Below the pieces are notes generated by a model that was given only the letters and a program-made list of their open reading frames with translations, did not search any database and had not been told where the DNA came from. A stretch of DNA of 64,000 nt. It comes from Kocuria rosea. GTDB lineage: Bacteria > Actinomycetota > Actinomycetes > Actinomycetales > Micrococcaceae. The stretch spans positions 62,001 to 126,000 of the forward strand of contig NZ_JAMBOG010000008.1 in the NCBI RefSeq assembly GCF_023715525.1. The letters run 5' to 3'. A program made the position numbers and the translations under genes. Numbering within the stretch: the first letter of the stretch is position 1; each line of letters begins with the position of its first letter. Below are positions 26,845-36,569 of the stretch, piece by piece.

Positions 26845-26903
26845 GGCGCTGGGTCGCCCCGGCCCCGGCGCCCCGGCGAGACGGCCCGGGGCCCGCGGGC
26901 GGC

Positions 26904-28451
26904 CTAGAAGAAGCCCTGGGCGTCCTCGGAGTAGGACACCAGCAGGTTCTTCGTCTGCTGGTAGTGCTCGAGCATCATCAGGTGGTTCTCGCGGCCGATG
27001 CCGGAGGACTTGTACCCGCCGAACGCCGAGTGCGCGGGGTAGTTGTGGTACTGGTTCACCCACACGCGCCCGGCTTGAATGTCGCGCCCGGCGCGGTAGG
27101 CGAGGTTGCCGTTGCGGGCCCACACGCCCGCGCCCAGGCCGTAGAGAGTGTCGTTGGCGGTGGCGATCGCCTCGGCGTAGTCGGCGAACCGGGTCACGGA
27201 GAGCACGGGACCGAAGATCTCCTCCTGGAAGATGCGCATCGAGTTGCGGCCCTCGAACACGGTCGGGGAGACGTAGAAGCCCTCGGCCAGGTCGCCGCCG
27301 AGCTCGTTGCGCTCCCCGCCCACGAGCACCTTCGCGCCCTCCTGGACGCCGATGTCGATGTAGGACAGGATCTTCTGCAGCTGGTCGTTGGAGGCCTGCG
27401 CGCCGACCTGGGTGTTGAGGTCCAGGGGGTTGCCCTGGACCATGCCCTTGACGCGCTCGATCCCGTCGGCCAGCAGCCGGTCGTAGATGGAGTCCTGGAT
27501 CAGGGCCCGGGAGGGGCAGGTGCAGACCTCGCCCTGGTTGAGGGCGAAGAACGCGAAGCCCTCGAGGGCCTTGTCGTAGAAGGCGTCGGCGGCGGCGGCG
27601 ACGTCGGCGAAGAAGATGTTGGGGGACTTCCCGCCGAGCTCCAGGGTCACCGGGATGATGTTTTGGGACGCGTACTGCATGATCAGCCGGCCCGTGGTGG
27701 TCTCGCCGGTGAACGCGATCTTGCGGATCCGCGGGCTGGAGGCCAGCGGCTTGCCCGCCTCCACGCCGAAGCCGTTGACGACGTTGACCACACCCGGGGG
27801 CAGCAGGTCGGCGATGAGCTCGACGAGCACCATGATCGACGCCGGGGTCTGCTCGGCGGGCTTGAGGACGACGGCGTTGCCCGCGGCGAGGGCCGGCGCG
27901 AGCTTCCACACGGCCATGAGGATGGGGAAGTTCCACGGGATGATCTGCCCGACCACGCCCAGGGGCTCGTGGAAGTGGTAGGACGTCGTGTTGTCGTCCA
28001 GTTGCGACAGGGAGCCCTCCTGGGCGCGGATGGCCCCGGCGAAGTAGCGGAAGTGGTCGATCGCCAGGGCGATGTCGGCGTTGATGGTCTCGCGCACCGG
28101 CTTGCCGTTGTCCCAGGTCTCGGCGACGGCGAGCATCTCGAGGTGGGCCTCCATCCGGTCGGCGATCCGGTGGAGCACGAGCGCGCGCTCCGCGACGGGG
28201 GTCTTCCCCCACGAGGGCGCGGCGGCCCACGCGGCGTCCAGCGCCGCCTCGACGTCCTCGGCGGTGCCGCGGGCGACCTCGGTGAACGGCTTGCCGTTGA
28301 CCGGGGAGATGTTCTCGAAGTACCGGCCCTTGGCGGGGGCGACCCACTGCCCGCCGATCCAGTGCTCGTAGCGGGGCTTGAAGGTCACCTTCGAGCCCTC
28401 GGTGCCCGGCGGCGCGTAGACGGTGGTGAGAGGCTGCGTTTCGACGGTCAT
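26904..28451 (-). CDS. NAD-dependent aldehyde dehydrogenase (acetaldehyde-type, ExaC/AldA-like)
   Basis: A 515-residue class of ALDH acting on acetaldehyde or other short aldehydes in the cytoplasm. Features: [14 protein letters not shown] (NAD binding), KPAEQTPAS, the catalytic Glu in LELGGKSPN, the catalytic Cys region [14 protein letters not shown] (about residue 310), and the C-terminal [17 protein letters not shown]. The ATG follows AAGGAGCAGCC. The gene immediately upstream encodes a GAF-domain regulator, the common partner of this ALDH group. A CGTTGCACG direct repeat lies at 28537-28556, near the -35 position. Confidence 0.92.
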   Translation of the reverse strand: MTVETQPLTTVYAPPGTEGSKVTFKPRYEHWIGGQWVAPAKGRYFENISPVNGKPFTEVARGTAEDVEAALDAAWAAAPSWGKTPVAERALVLHRIADRMEAHLEMLAVAETWDNGKPVRETINADIALAIDHFRYFAGAIRAQEGSLSQLDDNTTSYHFHEPLGVVGQIIPWNFPILMAVWKLAPALAAGNAVVLKPAEQTPASIMVLVELIADLLPPGVVNVVNGFGVEAGKPLASSPRIRKIAFTGETTTGRLIMQYASQNIIPVTLELGGKSPNIFFADVAAAADAFYDKALEGFAFFALNQGEVCTCPSRALIQDSIYDRLLADGIERVKGMVQGNPLDLNTQVGAQASNDQLQKILSYIDIGVQEGAKVLVGGERNELGGDLAEGFYVSPTVFEGRNSMRIFQEEIFGPVLSVTRFADYAEAIATANDTLYGLGAGVWARNGNLAYRAGRDIQAGRVWVNQYHNYPAHSAFGGYKSSGIGRENHLMMLEHYQQTKNLLVSYSEDAQGFF

Positions 28452-28520
28452 GGCGGGCTGCTCCTTGTGCGAGGTGCGGGTGCGGCGCGGACGTCCTGCC
28501 GCACCGGTGTGATGCAGCTC

Positions 28521-28556
28521 ACGCTACGCGCGGAACCGTTGCACGGACGTTGCACG
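28521..28556 (-). promoter_or_regulatory. Aldehyde dehydrogenase promoter with 11-bp-spaced direct repeats
   Basis: CGTTGCACG occurs at 28537-28545 and again at 28548-28556, one helical turn apart. A minus-strand -10-like TAGCGT is at 28521-28526, so the repeats cover the -35 region. That placement suits an activator; the adjacent GAF protein is the candidate. Confidence 0.45.
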
Positions 28557-28614
28557 CGGTGTCCACCCCGGTGTCCGCCCCGATGGCGGCGCGGGCAGGA
28601 CATTGCGGACGCGT

Positions 28615-29832
28615 TCAGCGGCGCAGGCGCTCCAGCTCCAGCACGGCCTGCGTCCGGGCGGGGGAGCGGGCGGGCAGCAGGCGCAGCAGCAGCGCCCACG
28701 CCTCGGCGTCGTCGGCGGCTTCGGGCAGGGCCAGGTACTGGCGCACGGCCCCGGCGGAGCCGTCGGTGAGCACGGCCTCGCGCAGCAGCCCGGACAGGCG
28801 GTGGCGCAGGGCCACGACCCACGGGGCGTCCGAGTGGGGCAGCAGCGCCCCGGTGTACTCGCCCAGCGCGCGCCGGTGGAAGCCGCGGGCGAGCAGGTCC
28901 AGCACCCGGCCGGCGTCGGAGGGCAGGGGTGCTTCGAGCCGGTAGGGGCGGGAGGCGACCGTCAGCCCGTGCGGCTCCAGCAGCCGCCGCAGGCGCAGCA
29001 CCTCCGCCCGCACCGTGGTCTCCCGGGCGCGGCCGTCCCACAGCCGGTCCGAGAGCTCCGCGGTGCTCAGCCCGCTGCCGCTGCGGGACAGGGCCAGGAG
29101 GATCTCCGCGTGCCGCTCGGTGAGCTCGACGGCCCGCCCGCCCAGCACCAGGGCTGGCGGGGTCCCGCCCAGCACGCGCAGCGCGGGGCCGGGCGCCGGG
29201 ACGGCACAGGCGTGCGGGTCCGGTCCGGTGCGCAGTGCCGGGTCGGCCCGCAGGCCGGTGCGCAGGACCAGGGCGAGCTCGGCCTGCGCGGCGCGCACGG
29301 CGGCGCCGATGAGCGCGCGCGTGGCGGGGGCGACGGCGGCGTCGCCGCCGGTGAGGTCCACAGCCCCGAGCAGGTCGCCGGTGACCGGGTGCAGCAGCGG
29401 GGAGGCCGTGCACGACCAGGGGCGCGCCTCGGGGTAGAAGTGCTGCTCGCGGTGCACGGTCACGGTGCGGCGCAGCACGAGCGCTGTGCCGGGGGCGTTG
29501 GTGCCCACGGCGGGCTCGGACCAGTCGGCGCCCTCGACGAAGCCCATGGTCTCGGCGCGGCGGCGGGTCACGGCGCTGCCCTGCACCTGCAGGAGCACGC
29601 CGTGGGGGTCCGTGACGGCGACCACGAGCCCGGTGTCCTCGGCCAGCGGGGTGAGCAGCTCGTCGAGGACCGGCAGCAGCAGCCGCAGGGGCGCCCGGGC
29701 GTCGCGGACGTCGGCGCGGTCGAGCACGACGCGGGGCGCGCAGCGCTCCGGCGCCGCCAGGTGGTGCAGGGACCGGGCCCAGGACAGCCGCAGCAGCGGG
29801 TCCGTCGTCGTCCTCTCCACCGGTGCGCCCAT
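28615..29832 (-). CDS. GAF-domain transcriptional regulator (AcoR-like sensor, winged-helix output)
   Basis: A 405-residue protein. The first 200 residues match the AcoR-type sensory region: RLSWARSLHHL, GLVVAVTDPHGVLLQVQG, WSEPAVGTNAPGTAL, and SCTASPLLHPVTGDLLGAVDLTG. Residues about 230-310 look like a winged helix (ELTERHAEILLALSRSG, TTVRAEVLRLRRLL). No sigma-54 AAA domain is present, so it is the sigma-70 type of actinobacteria. A helical tail follows. Same strand as and upstream of the aldehyde dehydrogenase, which it probably activates in response to an alcohol or aldehyde. Confidence 0.8.
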   Translation of the reverse strand: MGAPVERTTTDPLLRLSWARSLHHLAAPERCAPRVVLDRADVRDARAPLRLLLPVLDELLTPLAEDTGLVVAVTDPHGVLLQVQGSAVTRRRAETMGFVEGADWSEPAVGTNAPGTALVLRRTVTVHREQHFYPEARPWSCTASPLLHPVTGDLLGAVDLTGGDAAVAPATRALIGAAVRAAQAELALVLRTGLRADPALRTGPDPHACAVPAPGPALRVLGGTPPALVLGGRAVELTERHAEILLALSRSGSGLSTAELSDRLWDGRARETTVRAEVLRLRRLLEPHGLTVASRPYRLEAPLPSDAGRVLDLLARGFHRRALGEYTGALLPHSDAPWVVALRHRLSGLLREAVLTDGSAGAVRQYLALPEAADDAEAWALLLRLLPARSPARTQAVLELERLRR

Positions 29833-29938
29833 TCCCCACCCCTTACCGGACGCCGTGATGCGCGTCTCACTTCCGCGTCCCAGGGTAGCGAGGCCGGGAC
29901 GCGGATGCGCCGAGGGGCGGGGACGGGCGTCAGCGCGT

Positions 29939-31315
29939 CTAGGCGGGGGCCGGCGCCGCCACGGCCTCGGGGGCCTCGGGGGCGAACGGGTCCCCGGCGC
30001 GGGGGGCGTCGTAGAGGTCCCGGTCCAGCAGCCCCTCCCGGCGGGCGACGATCGTCGGCACCAGGGCCTGGCCGGCCACGTTGAGCGCGGTGCGGCCCAT
30101 GTCGATGATCGGGTCGACGGCGAGCAGCAGGCCGACGCCGTCCAGCGGCAGGCCGAGGGTCGACAGGGTCAGGGTCAGCATCACGGTGGCGCCGGTGGTG
30201 CCGGCGGTGGCGGCGGAGCCGAGCACGGAGACCAGGGCGATGAGCACGTAGTGCGTCACGTCCAGGTCGATGCCGTAGAACTGCGCCACGAACAGCGCGG
30301 CGATCGCGGGGTAGACCGCGGCGCAGCCGTCCATCTTGGTCGTCGCGCCCAGGGGCACGGCGAAGGACGCGTAGGCCCGGGGCACGCCGAGGTTGCGCTC
30401 GGTGACGCGCTGGGTCAGCGGCATGGTGCCCACCGAGGAGCGGGAGACGAAGCCGAGCTGGACGGCCGGCCACACGCCCGAGTAGTACTGCCGGATGCTC
30501 AGCCCGTGCAGGCGCACGAGCACCGGGTAGACCACGAACGCCACGACCAGCAGGCCGGCGTAGACAGTGGCCACGAACACGACCAGCCCGCCCATCGAGG
30601 TCCAGCCGTACTCGTAGACCGCGCGCCCGATCAGGCCCAGGGTGCCGAGCGGGGCCAGGCGGATGATCCACCACACGACCTTCTGCACCACGGCCAGCGC
30701 GGAGCGCACGACGGCCAGGAACGGCTCGGCGGGGGCGCCCACCTTCAGCGCGGCGATGCCGACGGCGGCGGAGACCACGAGCACCTGGAGGACGTTAAAG
30801 TTCGCCGCGGTCTTCACGGTCTCGGCGTCCACGACGGTGGAGGAGACCTGCAGGCCCAGGAAGTTCCCGGGGACGAGGCCGGTGAGGAACGCGAGCCACG
30901 AGCCCTGCGTGCCCGTGTACGCCTCGGCCGGGGTGGCGGCCGCGGCGCCGGCGCCGGGCTGGACGACCAGGCCGAGCACGAGCCCGACGGTCACGGCGAG
31001 CAGTGCGGTGATGCCGAACCACAGCAGGGTCTTCCACGCCAGGCGCGCGGCGTTGGAGACCTCCCGCAGGTTGGCGATCGAGGAGATCACCGCGGTCACG
31101 ATGAGGGGGACGACGGCGGCCTTGAGCAGGCTGACGTAGCTGGTACCGATGGTGTCGAGCGTGGTCATCAGCCAGTTGGGGGCCGTCTCCGGGTCACCGC
31201 CGAGGGCGTCGGCGGCGGCGCCGAGAGCGACGCCCAGGACGAGCGCCAGGAGGATCTGCGGGCCGAAGGAGGTCATCCACCGGGGCAGACGGCGAGTGCT
31301 TTCTGCGGAAATCAT
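29939..31315 (-). CDS. Dicarboxylate/amino acid:cation symporter (DAACS family)
   Basis: A 458-residue transporter of the DctA/GltP family, importing C4-dicarboxylates, glutamate or related acids with H+ or Na+. Visible: the serine-rich hairpin (FVSRSSVGTMPLTQRV), the helix-7 region ATTKMDGCAAVYP (family NMDGT-like) and a helix-8 region ending VDPIIDMGRTALNVAGQAL (family D..RT.xNV). About 8 transmembrane segments plus two re-entrant loops. ATG 31315 gives a family-like N-terminus; an earlier ATG at 31342 overlaps a -10-like TATGCT (31338-31343). The substrate is not decided by sequence. Confidence 0.9.
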   Translation of the reverse strand: MISAESTRRLPRWMTSFGPQILLALVLGVALGAAADALGGDPETAPNWLMTTLDTIGTSYVSLLKAAVVPLIVTAVISSIANLREVSNAARLAWKTLLWFGITALLAVTVGLVLGLVVQPGAGAAAATPAEAYTGTQGSWLAFLTGLVPGNFLGLQVSSTVVDAETVKTAANFNVLQVLVVSAAVGIAALKVGAPAEPFLAVVRSALAVVQKVVWWIIRLAPLGTLGLIGRAVYEYGWTSMGGLVVFVATVYAGLLVVAFVVYPVLVRLHGLSIRQYYSGVWPAVQLGFVSRSSVGTMPLTQRVTERNLGVPRAYASFAVPLGATTKMDGCAAVYPAIAALFVAQFYGIDLDVTHYVLIALVSVLGSAATAGTTGATVMLTLTLSTLGLPLDGVGLLLAVDPIIDMGRTALNVAGQALVPTIVARREGLLDRDLYDAPRAGDPFAPEAPEAVAAPAPA

Positions 31316-31384
31316 GTGCTCTACGGTACGGCGGCGAAGCATAGGAGGTCGAGGCTTTATGACGTTTGTGTTACGTGGGTTCGG

Positions 31385-33127
31385 TCACAGGTTCAGGGCA
31401 TATTCCAAGGTGTCCAGGCCCACGGAGCCGAGCCGCAGGGCGCGGGAGTGGAAGTCCTTGAGCTCGAACCCCGGTCCGGCCGCGGCCCGCGCCCGGTCCT
31501 GGGCCTCCTCCCAGAGCCGCTGGCCCACCTTGTAGGACGGGGCCTGGCCGGGCCAGCCCATGTAGCGCATCCACTCGAAGCGCAGCGTGGCGTCGTGCAT
31601 GACGATGTTCTCGCGCAGGAACCGCCACCCGTCCTCGGGCGTCCACACCTGCCCGGGGCGCGCGCCGCCCAGGGCGTCGCCGAGCTCCGCGGGGATCCGG
31701 TAGCCGCAGTGGAGGCCGATGTCGAAGACCACCCGCGCCGCGCGCAGCCGCTGGGAGTCGAGCATGCCCATCCGGTCCCCGGCGTCCTGGAGGAAGCCCA
31801 GCTCGTCCATGAGCCGCTCCGCGTACAGGGCCCAGCCCTCGCCGTGGCCGGCGACCCAGATCCCGGCGCGCCGCCAGAGGTTGAGCTCCCCCGAGTTGGC
31901 CAGGGCGGTGGCGAACTGGAGGTGGTGGCCCGGCACGCCCTCGTGGTAGACGGTCGTGGTCTCCTCCCACGTGGCGAAGCTGTCGGCGCCTTCGGGCACC
32001 GACCACCACATCCGTCCCGGGCGGGAGAAGTCCGCGCTGGGCATCGAGTAGTAGATGCCGCCGTCGTGGGTGGGGGCGATCCGGCACTCGAGCCGGCGCA
32101 TGGGCCCCGTCATCTCGAAGTGGGTGTCCGCGAGCGCCTCCACGGCCGCGTCGGAGAGCTCCTGCATCCACGCCTGCAGGGCGTCGGTGCCGTGCAGGCG
32201 GCGCTCCGGGTCCGCGTGGAGGGCGGCCATGGCCTGCTTGACGCCCGCCCCCGGGGCGATCCGGCGGGCGAGCAGCTCCTGCTCCGCGACGACCGCGTGC
32301 AGCTGCTCGACGCCCCACGCGTAGACCTCCGCGGGGTCCACGACGGCGCCGAGGAACTGCTGCAGGCGCAGCACGTACTCGTCGGGCCCCACGGCGTCGG
32401 ACTCCGGGGCGCCCGGGCTCAGCTCGTGGCCGAGGGTCTCGGCCAGCCGGAGGTAGGCGCCGCGGGCCGCGCCGGCCGCGTCGGCGAGCTCCTCGCGCAG
32501 GGCGCCGGGGACGCGGGGGTCCCGGGCGAGCAGGGCGAAGGACCCGTGCGCCGACGCGTAGCCGGTGCACATCCGGGCGGCGTTGCGCAGCTGTGCCGCG
32601 GAGGCCGAGCGGCCGCGGGAGCGCGCCTGGCGCAGGGCCCGGGTGTAGGAGTTCACCGCGGCGGGCACGCTGCGCAGCCGCCCGGCGATGCGGACCCAGT
32701 CCTCCTCCGACTCCTGGGGCAGGACGTCGAAGACGTCGCGGATCTCCTGGACGGGGGAGGAGATGTTGTTGACCTCCCACCCGGTCAGGCCCGCCTCGTG
32801 CAGGGTGAGGTCCAGGCCCAGCCGCTCGCGCAGGGCGTGGGCGGTCACCCGGTCGACGTCGTCCGCCGGCTCGGCGCGGGCCAGCTCGGCGAGCGCGGCG
32901 CGGGCCGCGTCGGTGTAGGCCTGCCCGCCCTCGGGGCCGAAGTCCCGGTACGCGGTCTCGTGCCCTGGGAAGCCGTGGACGGTGGCCCGGGCCGGGTCGA
33001 GCTCCATGGTGCGGCGGAACCACCGCTCGGCCACCGCGTCGACGGCGGTGGGCGCCCGGTGGGAGGTGCCGAGGGGGGCCGGGGCGCGGCCGGTGGCGGG
33101 CGCGCGGTCGGGCGGGGGAGTGCTCAT
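31385..33127 (-). CDS. DUF885 family protein, peptidase-like
   Basis: A 580-residue protein of the DUF885 family, predicted zinc-dependent carboxypeptidase-like enzymes. Signature segments: VYHEGVPGHHLQ (HExxx-HH metal motif, about residue 375), GHGEGWALYAERLMDELG, GMLDSQRLRAARVVFDIGLH, and the terminal SYKVGQ. No signal peptide or membrane segment is seen, so it should be cytoplasmic. The ATG at 33127 follows TACTGT by 7 bases, a leaderless promoter. A longer frame reaching 33379 overlaps accE and has no family similarity. The natural substrate is unknown. Confidence 0.85.
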   Translation of the reverse strand: MSTPPPDRAPATGRAPAPLGTSHRAPTAVDAVAERWFRRTMELDPARATVHGFPGHETAYRDFGPEGGQAYTDAARAALAELARAEPADDVDRVTAHALRERLGLDLTLHEAGLTGWEVNNISSPVQEIRDVFDVLPQESEEDWVRIAGRLRSVPAAVNSYTRALRQARSRGRSASAAQLRNAARMCTGYASAHGSFALLARDPRVPGALREELADAAGAARGAYLRLAETLGHELSPGAPESDAVGPDEYVLRLQQFLGAVVDPAEVYAWGVEQLHAVVAEQELLARRIAPGAGVKQAMAALHADPERRLHGTDALQAWMQELSDAAVEALADTHFEMTGPMRRLECRIAPTHDGGIYYSMPSADFSRPGRMWWSVPEGADSFATWEETTTVYHEGVPGHHLQFATALANSGELNLWRRAGIWVAGHGEGWALYAERLMDELGFLQDAGDRMGMLDSQRLRAARVVFDIGLHCGYRIPAELGDALGGARPGQVWTPEDGWRFLRENIVMHDATLRFEWMRYMGWPGQAPSYKVGQRLWEEAQDRARAAAGPGFELKDFHSRALRLGSVGLDTLEYALNL

Positions 33128-33134
33128 GGACGTC

Positions 33135-33140
33135 ACAGTA
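33135..33140 (-). promoter_or_regulatory. -10 of leaderless promoter, DUF885 gene
   Basis: On the minus strand TACTGT, then GACGTCC (7 bases), then ATG 33127. Confidence 0.55.
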
Positions 33141-33221
33141 GCGCCGGAGCCGCCCCGGACCGGGGAGCGGGACCGTCCCCGTGCCGCCCGCCCCGCGCCG
33201 CCCGGGCCGGTTCGGGGCGGC

Positions 33222-33452
33222 TCAGGCTTCCGGCCGGGTCCGCCGCCAGGCGCCGCGGCCCGGGCGCAGCCGCAGGCCCAGCCGCATCCGCCGGAACTGG
33301 GACCGGCGGCCCGCGGAGCTCCTCGGGTCGGCGTCGGCCTGCTCCTGGCGGGCCAGCAGCACCGCGGTGACCGCGGCAATCTCCTCGGGCGTCGGGCTGC
33401 CGGCGACGAAGCGCAGCGCGGGGGCGCCCTCGTCGGGCTGGGGAGCGGTCAC
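33222..33452 (-). CDS. accE: Acyl-CoA carboxylase epsilon subunit
   Basis: A 76-residue basic protein starting [20 protein letters not shown], with [18 protein letters not shown], the recognisable actinobacterial AccE/PccE motif, and an Arg-rich tail. Epsilon subunits bind the carboxylase complex and raise its activity. The GTG start overlaps the beta-subunit stop (GTGA), so the two are translated together. It is easily missed because a longer reading frame overlaps it. Confidence 0.85.
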   Translation of the reverse strand: MTAPQPDEGAPALRFVAGSPTPEEIAAVTAVLLARQEQADADPRSSAGRRSQFRRMRLGLRLRPGRGAWRRTRPEA

Positions 33453-35032
33453 AGCGGGATGTTCCCGTGCTTCTTGGCGGGCATCGACGCGCGCTTCTCG
33501 CGCAGCGCCCGCAGGGCCTGGAGCACCTGGACGCGGGTCTCCGAGGGCGCGATGACCGCGTCCACGTAGCCGAGCTCCGCGGCCTGGTACGGGTTGAGCA
33601 GCTCCTCCTCGTACTTGCGCACCAGCTCGGCGCGCAGCGCGTCGACGTCCTCGCCGCGCTCGGCCGCGGCCCTGAGGTCCCGGCGGTAGAGGATCTCCAC
33701 CGCGCCCTGGGCGCCCATCACGCCGATCTGCGCCGTGGGCCAGGCGAGGTTGACGTCCGCCCCGAGCTTCTTCGAGCCCATCACGATGTACGCCCCGCCG
33801 TAGGCCTTGCGGGTGATCAGGGTGACCAGCGGGACCGTGGCCTCCGCGTAGGCGTAGAGCAGCTTCGCGCCGCGGCGGATGATGCCGTTGAACTCCTGGT
33901 CGGTGCCCGGCAGGAAGCCGGGCACGTCCACGAGGGTGAGGATCGGGATGTTGAACGCGTCGCAGTGGCGCACGAACCGGGCCGCCTTCTCGGAGGCGGC
34001 GATGTCGAGGGTGCCGGCGAACTGCATGGGCTGGTTCGCCACGATCCCCACGGTGTGGCCCTCGACCCGCGCGTAGCCGATGAGCACGTTCGGGGCGTAG
34101 AGGGCCTGCATCTCGAGGAAGTGCCCGTCGTCGACGACGGCCTCGATCACCGCCCGCATGTCGTAGGGCTGGTTCGCGGAGTCCGGGACCAGCTCGTCGA
34201 GGGAGAGGTCCAGGTCGGTGACCTCGTCGTCCTGGTCGTGGTCGAGCAGGGGCGCGTCCTGCAGGTTGTTGGCCGGGAGGAACTCCAGCAGCTCGTGGAC
34301 GAACTCGAACGCGTCCTGCTCGTCCTCGGCGAGGTAGGTGGCGGTGCCCGTGGTCGTGTTGTGCTGGCGGGCCCCGCCGAGGGTCTCCATGTCGACCTCC
34401 TCGCCCGTGACGGTCTTGATGACGTCCGGGCCGGTGATGAACATGTGCGAGGTCTTGTCCACCATGACGATGAAGTCCGTTAGCGCCGGGGAGTACGCAG
34501 CCCCGCCCGCGCACGGGCCCATGATCAGGGAGATCTGCGGGACGACGCCGGAGGAGCGGACGTTCATGTTGAAGATGTCGGCGAACATGGCCAGGGAGGC
34601 CACGCCCTCCTGGATCCGCGCCCCGCCGCCGTCGTTGATGCCGACGACCGGGCAGCCGTTGCGCAGCGCGAACTTCTGCACCTTGACGATCTTCTCGCCG
34701 TTGACCTCGGAGAGGGATCCGCCGAAGACCGCGAAGTCCTGGGAGTAGACGGCCACCAGCCGGCCGTCGACCGTCCCGTAGCCGCTGACCACGCCGTCGC
34801 CGGGCAGCTTCTTGGAGGCCATGCCGAAGGCCGTCGAGCGGTGGGTGGCGAGGGCGTCGAACTCCACGAACGACCCCTCGTCCAGCAGCATCTCGACGCG
34901 CTCCCGGGCGGTGTTGCGCCCGCGGGCGTGCTGCTTGTCGATCGCCGCCTGCCCCGCGGGCGCCTCGGAGCGCGCCCGGCGCTCCCGGAAGTCGGCGATC
35001 TTGCCGGCGGTGGTCGTCAGGTCGTGGGTCAT
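33449..35032 (-). CDS. accB: Acyl-CoA carboxylase beta subunit (carboxyltransferase)
   Basis: A 527-residue carboxyltransferase, AccD5/PccB-like, moving CO2 from carboxybiotin to propionyl-CoA or acetyl-CoA. Two crotonase-like halves are visible: [36 protein letters not shown] and [16 protein letters not shown] in the first, and [35 protein letters not shown] (given in parts) and [16 protein letters not shown] in the second. It works with AccA (24234-26027) and AccE, encoded next. The ATG follows GAGGTGCC. A TGTAGAAGTCCTACA site lies about 110 bases upstream. Acetyl versus propionyl preference cannot be decided by eye. Confidence 0.93.
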   Translation of the reverse strand: MTHDLTTTAGKIADFRERRARSEAPAGQAAIDKQHARGRNTARERVEMLLDEGSFVEFDALATHRSTAFGMASKKLPGDGVVSGYGTVDGRLVAVYSQDFAVFGGSLSEVNGEKIVKVQKFALRNGCPVVGINDGGGARIQEGVASLAMFADIFNMNVRSSGVVPQISLIMGPCAGGAAYSPALTDFIVMVDKTSHMFITGPDVIKTVTGEEVDMETLGGARQHNTTTGTATYLAEDEQDAFEFVHELLEFLPANNLQDAPLLDHDQDDEVTDLDLSLDELVPDSANQPYDMRAVIEAVVDDGHFLEMQALYAPNVLIGYARVEGHTVGIVANQPMQFAGTLDIAASEKAARFVRHCDAFNIPILTLVDVPGFLPGTDQEFNGIIRRGAKLLYAYAEATVPLVTLITRKAYGGAYIVMGSKKLGADVNLAWPTAQIGVMGAQGAVEILYRRDLRAAAERGEDVDALRAELVRKYEEELLNPYQAAELGYVDAVIAPSETRVQVLQALRALREKRASMPAKKHGNIPL

Positions 35033-35133
35033 GGCACCTCGTGGTCGGGGACGCGGCCGGGCCGGGGTCGTGGCCCGGTCCGGGGCGGTCAGGGGACCCG
35101 ACCCACTCTAATCCGCGGCCGGGGCGGGCCCTG

Positions 35134-35150
35134 TTGTAGAAGTCCTACAA
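35134..35150. promoter_or_regulatory. 17-bp near-palindrome upstream of the carboxylase beta gene
   Basis: TTGTAGAAGTCCTACAA; one mismatched pair. It is the twin of the site before accA. A minus-strand -10-like TAGAGT at 35105-35110 places it just upstream of the -35 position. The birA gene, reading the other way, starts 520 bases further on. Confidence 0.55.
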
Positions 35151-35181
35151 ATTCCGGCCCCGGCCGCGGGAGCGCCCGGCC

Positions 35182-35484
35182 TCAGCCCACGTGCCCGAGG
35201 ACGACCTTCCAGGGCCGGACCGTGCGCTCGGTGACGACGCCGTGGCGCACCAGGGGGTCCTCGTCGGTGAGCCGCTCGACCTCGGCGGCGTCGGCGGCGG
35301 AGAAGACGAGCAGGGCCCCGGCGGGCCCGTCGTCGTCGAACGGGCCGGAGGCCAGGAGCAGCCCCTGCCGGAGGAGCCCGCCGAGGAACTCCCGGTGCTC
35401 GGGCCGGCGGGCGGCCAGCACGTCCGCGGGCCCGCCGTAGACGTAGCGGACGGCGAAGGTCGTGGGGGTCTCGGCGCTGCTCAT
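35182..35484 (-). CDS. YciI family protein
   Basis: A 100-residue ferredoxin-like-fold protein: FAVRYVYGGPADVLAARRPEHREFLGGLL, with the family His in RPEHREFL and the later DDDGPAGALLVFSAADAAEVERL and DPLVRHGVV. YciI proteins are small dimers with a conserved His-Asp pair; most have no known reaction. It lies between the carboxylase genes and birA, reading toward accB with the TTGTAGA site after its stop. A role in biotin or lipid metabolism would be guesswork. Confidence 0.85.
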   Translation of the reverse strand: MSSAETPTTFAVRYVYGGPADVLAARRPEHREFLGGLLRQGLLLASGPFDDDGPAGALLVFSAADAAEVERLTDEDPLVRHGVVTERTVRPWKVVLGHVG

Positions 35485-35670
35485 GAGGGCTCCTGGAGCT
35501 CGGGCCAGGCGCCGCCGCAGGGACCGGCGGCGGCCCGCCCAGGCGTCTCCCGGGGAGCCCGGCTATTACTGTGGGTACCACCCGACCCTACGCGCGGCGC
35601 GCCCCGGCGCCCAGGGACGGGGCCGCACCAGCGAGCGCCGCGCCCGCCGCCCGACCCTCCGAGGAGCACC

Positions 35671-36567
35671 GTGCCCGATCCCCGCGCCACCGGCGCCGAC
35701 CTGCGCGCCCCCGCCGCGCTCGCCGCCCTCGACGGCCTGGGCCTGGGGCGCATCGAGGTCCTCGACGAGGTCGGCTCCACCAACGAGCACCTGGCCGCGG
35801 CCGCCGTCCACCGGCACCGCGGGGCGGCGGACGGGCCCCGCCCGGACCGGCCCTGGGCGGACCTGTCCCTGGTGGTCGCCGGGCACCAGAGCGCCGGGCG
35901 CGGGCGCCTGGACCGGGTGTGGACCACCGAGCCGGGCACCGCCCTGACCTTCAGCCTGCTGCTGCGCCCGGCCGATGAGCGCGGCCGGGCCCTGCCCACC
36001 CAGCACTTCCCGTGGCTGACCCTGCTCATGGCGGTGGCGGTCGTCGAGGCCCTCGAGGGGCTGGCCGGGGTGGACGCCCGGATCAAGTGGCCCAACGACG
36101 TGCACGTGGACGGGCGCAAGCTCTCCGGCCTGCTCGCCGGGCTCGTGGCGGACGGGGACCGTCCGCCGGCGGTGGTCCTGGGCGCGGGGATCAACGTGGG
36201 CCAGGAGGAGCTGCCCGTGGCCACGGCCACCTCCGTGCGCCGGGCGACCGGCCGCGCCGTCGAGCGCTCCGCCGTGCTGGCGGCCGTGCTCGCCGCCTTC
36301 GTCCCCCTCTACCGCTGCTTCTGCGCCGATCCGTCCGCGGTGGGCCCCGGCGGGGCCCTCCGGGCGCGGATCACCGCCCGGATGGAGACCCTCGGGCGCT
36401 GCGTGCGCGCCGAGCTGCCGGGCGGGCGCGCCCCGGTCGTCGGCACGGCCGTGGGGCTGGGGGACCACGGGAGCCTGCTGGTGCGCGACGCCGCGGGGGC
36501 CGTGCACGAGGTGACGGCGGGCGACGTCGTGCACCTGCGCCCTGCCCCCGCCGCCCCGGAGGGCTGA
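35671..36567 (+). CDS. birA: Biotin--[acetyl-CoA-carboxylase] ligase
   Basis: A 298-residue ligase that attaches biotin to the EAMKMEQ lysine of the carboxylase. Motifs: LDEVGSTNEHL, the nucleotide loop GHQSAGRGRLDRVW, RIKWPNDVHVDGRKLSGLL, VLGAGINVGQ, and the C-terminal SH3-like domain (VVGTAVGLGDHGSLLVRDAAG). There is no N-terminal DNA-binding domain, so it is a monofunctional ligase and not a repressor. GTG 35671 follows GAGGAGCACC. Its position beside the carboxylase genes fits its substrate. The PH-domain gene follows after 2 bases. Confidence 0.92.
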   Translation: MPDPRATGADLRAPAALAALDGLGLGRIEVLDEVGSTNEHLAAAAVHRHRGAADGPRPDRPWADLSLVVAGHQSAGRGRLDRVWTTEPGTALTFSLLLRPADERGRALPTQHFPWLTLLMAVAVVEALEGLAGVDARIKWPNDVHVDGRKLSGLLAGLVADGDRPPAVVLGAGINVGQEELPVATATSVRRATGRAVERSAVLAAVLAAFVPLYRCFCADPSAVGPGGALRARITARMETLGRCVRAELPGGRAPVVGTAVGLGDHGSLLVRDAAGAVHEVTAGDVVHLRPAPAAPEG

Positions 36568-36569
36568 AC

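Noticed and set aside
35671-36567. BirA as the repressor for the TGTAGGA sites
   Set aside because: The protein begins directly with the catalytic domain and has no N-terminal winged helix.
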